Positions 4,373 through 6,693 of a stretch of 6,693 nt of DNA are shown in pieces. Position numbers and translations under genes: made by a program. The first letter of the stretch is position 1. Each line of letters starts with the position of its first letter. The stretch comes from Solobacterium sp. (lineage in GTDB: Bacteria > Bacillota_I > Bacilli_A > Erysipelotrichales > Erysipelotrichaceae), in contig JAFVFM010000288.1 of the NCBI GenBank assembly GCA_017475415.1, positions 1 through 6,693 on the forward strand, read 5' to 3'. The notes under the pieces were generated by a model, which worked only from the letters and a program-made list of their open reading frames with translations, had not been told where the DNA came from and ran no database searches.

Positions 4373-6693
4373 ATGTTTAAAAATAAAACGGAATTCAAAA
4401 AAGAATATAAAGAACGCTTGATTCGTAAATATGGTGTGGCAGTAGAAAAGACACATATTACGGAAAAGTATATGACTTTAGGCACAATGGTACGTGACTA
4501 TGCCAATGTAAATTGGAAGGATACCAAACAAAGATTAGAAAAAGAAAATGGAAAGCAAGTTTATTATTTTTCTATGGAATTCTTATTAGGTAGATTACTA
4601 ACAAGTAATCTTAAGAATTTAGGCATTTACGATATGGTAGTAGATGGCCTAAAGGATATGGGAATTAATTATCAAGACTTAGCGAATTTAGAAAGTGATC
4701 CTGTTATAGGTAATGGTGGCTTAGGGAGATTAGCAGCTTGTTTTATGGATTCTTCTGCTACCTTAGGTTATCCAGTAAATGGAAATTGTATTCGTTATCG
4801 AGCTGGTTTATTTAGACAGATGATTAATCGTCAAGGTGAGCAAGTAGAAGTGCCAGATATGTGGTTGCGTATAGGTAATCCTTGGGAGATACGTAAGCCA
4901 AAGCATTCGGTTGATGTAAAGTTTTATGGTAATTTGGAAGTTACTTATGACGAACATGGTGATATGCATTTTAAACATGTACATGCTACACATATCTTAG
5001 CTGTTCCATATGATATGGCTATGGTTGGCGCAAATACAAAGATGACGAATACATTGCGCCTTTGGTCAGCTGAACCAGCAGATATCGCTCCACGTGATAT
5101 GGATTATCGTAAATATTTATCGGAAGTGGATGATATTTGTTTAAATGTATATCCTGACGATAGTACAGAAGAAGGAAAATATTTACGCCTTAAACAACAA
5201 TATTTCTTTGTCTGTGCAGGTATCAATAGTATTATCGACACACATTTAAAACATAATCCTAGCTTAGATAATCTAGGTAAGAAGGTGGCGATTCAACTAA
5301 ATGATACGCATCCTGTATTAGCGGTACCTGAATTAATGCGTGTGCTTATGGATGATTATCAATATTCTTGGGAAGATGCGAAGAAGATTACCTTAGAAGT
5401 AATGGCTTATACCAATCATACAGTTATGTCAGAGGCTTTAGAAAAATGGCCTACACGTTATATTCAAACTTTATTACCTAGAATTTATATGATTATCGAA
5501 GAGATTGATCGTCGTTTTATCGCTGATGTGCGTGAAGAAGTGGGAAATAATCATGACTTTATTGAACGTGTGCGCATTATAAAAGATAATCAAGTGCAAA
5601 TGGCGAATTTGGCTATTGTTGGGTCGCATAGTGTAAATGGTGTTGCAAAATTACATACAAAGATATTGAAAGAAGAATTATTCCGGGATTTTTATCAATT
5701 ATTCCCTAAACGCTTCTCAAATAAAACAAATGGTGTTACACCACGCAGATGGTTACTCTACGCAAATCCAGAATTAAGGGATTTATTGGATGAAACAATT
5801 GGCAAGTCTTACCAAAAGGATCATACAAAGATAGAGAAGTTAATGAAACATGTGGATAAAGAAAAAACACAAAAGGATTTCTTAAAAGTAAAAAAGACAA
5901 GGAAAAAGATACTTGCGAAATATGTTTATGAAAAAACAGGGATTACGATAGATCCGAATTCTATTATTGATGTACAAGCGAAACGCCTACATGCCTATAA
6001 GCGTCAATTATTGAATATTATGCATGTAATTTATCGTTATCAATGTTTAAAAGAGGATCCAAAGAATTACAAGTTTGAAAATCATACCTATATCTTTGCG
6101 GCTAAGGCTGCTAGTAATTATATCTTTGCGAAAAAGGTAATTAAACTAATTAATCGGGTAGCTAAAGTAATCAATAATGATCCGGATGTAAAAGATAGGA
6201 TTAAAGTTGTATTTATACCAAATTATAATGTGACGATGTCAGAAGTATTAATCGGGGCAACGGATGTATCTGAACAAATTAGTACAGCAGGAAAAGAAGC
6301 AAGTGGCACAGGAAATATGAAATTCATGATGAATGGGGCGATTACCTTAGGTACATTAGATGGTGCGAATGTAGAAATTGATGATTTGGTAGGCAGAGAT
6401 AACGATGTAATCTTTGGTTTAACGGTAGAAGAAATTGAAGATTTACGCTATCACTACAACGCTCGTAGTCTATATGAACAAGATGAGAGATTACATAAAG
6501 TGATCAATTCCTTAGTAGATGGTACATGGTCGGACGATTATAATGATTTTAGAATCATCTATGATGAATTATTGATGCGCAATGATGAATATTTTGTGTT
6601 AGCAGATTTTGATGCCTATTGTAAAGCACAAGAAGAAATCAATGAATTATATAAAAATCGCAAGTTGTGGGCGAAGAAATGCTTAATCAATAT
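4373..6693 (+). CDS. glgP: Glycogen/starch/alpha-glucan phosphorylase (GT35), 3' end cut by the window
   Basis: The frame is open from ATG 4373 to the window end: 773 full codons plus two bases. The enzyme uses phosphate to release glucose-1-phosphate from the non-reducing ends of glycogen, with pyridoxal phosphate (PLP) as cofactor, in the cytoplasm. Visible motifs: GNGGLGRLAA (113-122), NDTHP (310-314), YTNHTVMSEALEKW (346-359), SHSVNGVAKLH (418-428), KTNGVTPRRW (451-460), KRLHAYKRQLLN (537-548), and the phosphorylase signature EASGTGNMKFMMN (642-654) with PLP-binding lysine K650. The final residues, ELYKNRKLWAKKCLIN, match the start of the family's last helix region, where about 30 more residues with an FSSDR-type motif usually follow, so the truncation is small and due only to the window edge. 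The purine-rich GAGAGAAG at 4361-4368 is a modest ribosome binding site, and the 12-nt gap after glgB suggests translational coupling. Segment AKAASNY (577-583) replaces the more usual AKAAPGY. Confidence 0.96.
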   Translation, partial: MFKNKTEFKKEYKERLIRKYGVAVEKTHITEKYMTLGTMVRDYANVNWKDTKQRLEKENGKQVYYFSMEFLLGRLLTSNLKNLGIYDMVVDGLKDMGINYQDLANLESDPVIGNGGLGRLAACFMDSSATLGYPVNGNCIRYRAGLFRQMINRQGEQVEVPDMWLRIGNPWEIRKPKHSVDVKFYGNLEVTYDEHGDMHFKHVHATHILAVPYDMAMVGANTKMTNTLRLWSAEPADIAPRDMDYRKYLSEVDDICLNVYPDDSTEEGKYLRLKQQYFFVCAGINSIIDTHLKHNPSLDNLGKKVAIQLNDTHPVLAVPELMRVLMDDYQYSWEDAKKITLEVMAYTNHTVMSEALEKWPTRYIQTLLPRIYMIIEEIDRRFIADVREEVGNNHDFIERVRIIKDNQVQMANLAIVGSHSVNGVAKLHTKILKEELFRDFYQLFPKRFSNKTNGVTPRRWLLYANPELRDLLDETIGKSYQKDHTKIEKLMKHVDKEKTQKDFLKVKKTRKKILAKYVYEKTGITIDPNSIIDVQAKRLHAYKRQLLNIMHVIYRYQCLKEDPKNYKFENHTYIFAAKAASNYIFAKKVIKLINRVAKVINNDPDVKDRIKVVFIPNYNVTMSEVLIGATDVSEQISTAGKEASGTGNMKFMMNGAITLGTLDGANVEIDDLVGRDNDVIFGLTVEEIEDLRYHYNARSLYEQDERLHKVINSLVDGTWSDDYNDFRIIYDELLMRNDEYFVLADFDAYCKAQEEINELYKNRKLWAKKCLIN
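6089..6130 (+). repeat. 12-bp direct repeat within glgP (two copies, 30 bp apart)
   Basis: TATATCTTTGCG occurs at 6089-6100 and again at 6119-6130, in frame, encoding YIFA both times in YIFAAKAASNYIFAKK (residues 573-588). Family members usually have the first copy (FIF-AKAA) but a sequence like YYLAK at the second position. This may be chance, codon bias or a small gene-conversion event. Confidence 0.45.

Noticed and set aside
4228..4485. A - strand open frame of 85 codons across the glgB-glgP junction.
   Set aside because: It is antisense to two well-supported conserved genes and has no recognisable domain.

Overview
This window has a low-GC, AT-rich coding style, and every gene I can support lies on the + strand. 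The codon use, the strong GGAGG-type ribosome binding sites, the short hairpin-plus-T-run terminators and the protein types suggest a member of the Firmicutes (Bacillota). An Erysipelotrichia-like gut or oral bacterium is my best guess. That assignment is inference from style; there is no rRNA or other marker gene here.

Positions 1-523 hold the 3' end of an Rpn-family gene (PD-(D/E)XK nuclease / putative transposase). It is split by an in-frame TAA at 284-286. The family's characteristic C-terminal tail, beginning MCKALDDIRKDG, continues in the same frame to 523. I read this as one gene with a nonsense mutation, or possibly as a gene re-initiated at the internal ATG. A clean intrinsic terminator follows at 535-570.

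Positions 604-2433 encode an apparently secreted 609-residue protein. It has a signal peptide, four DUF4214-like repeats and a C-terminal CapA-type (PGA_cap) metallophosphatase-like domain. It is an orphan: no capB/C/E-type genes sit beside it.

Positions 2434-2500 are the most interesting part of the window. A 14-bp hairpin followed by six Ts separates the CapA-like gene from glgB. Its 3' arm contains the glgB Shine-Dalgarno sequence, and its T-run touches the glgB ATG. An extended -10 promoter motif sits on the 5' arm and loop, so a transcript from it would begin in the loop and would not contain the 5' arm. The layout predicts that read-through RNA is terminated or translationally masked, while glgB's own transcript is free to be translated.

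Positions 2501-6693 hold a glycogen gene pair: glgB (branching enzyme, complete, 619 aa) and, 12 nt downstream, glgP (glycogen phosphorylase, cut by the window end at codon 773, probably about 30 codons short of its stop). Together they make and remove alpha-1,4 / alpha-1,6 glucan. The synthesis genes glgC and glgA are not in the window. There are no tRNA or rRNA genes, CRISPR arrays or insertion-sequence ends that I can see, and no gene-free stretch longer than about 80 bases.
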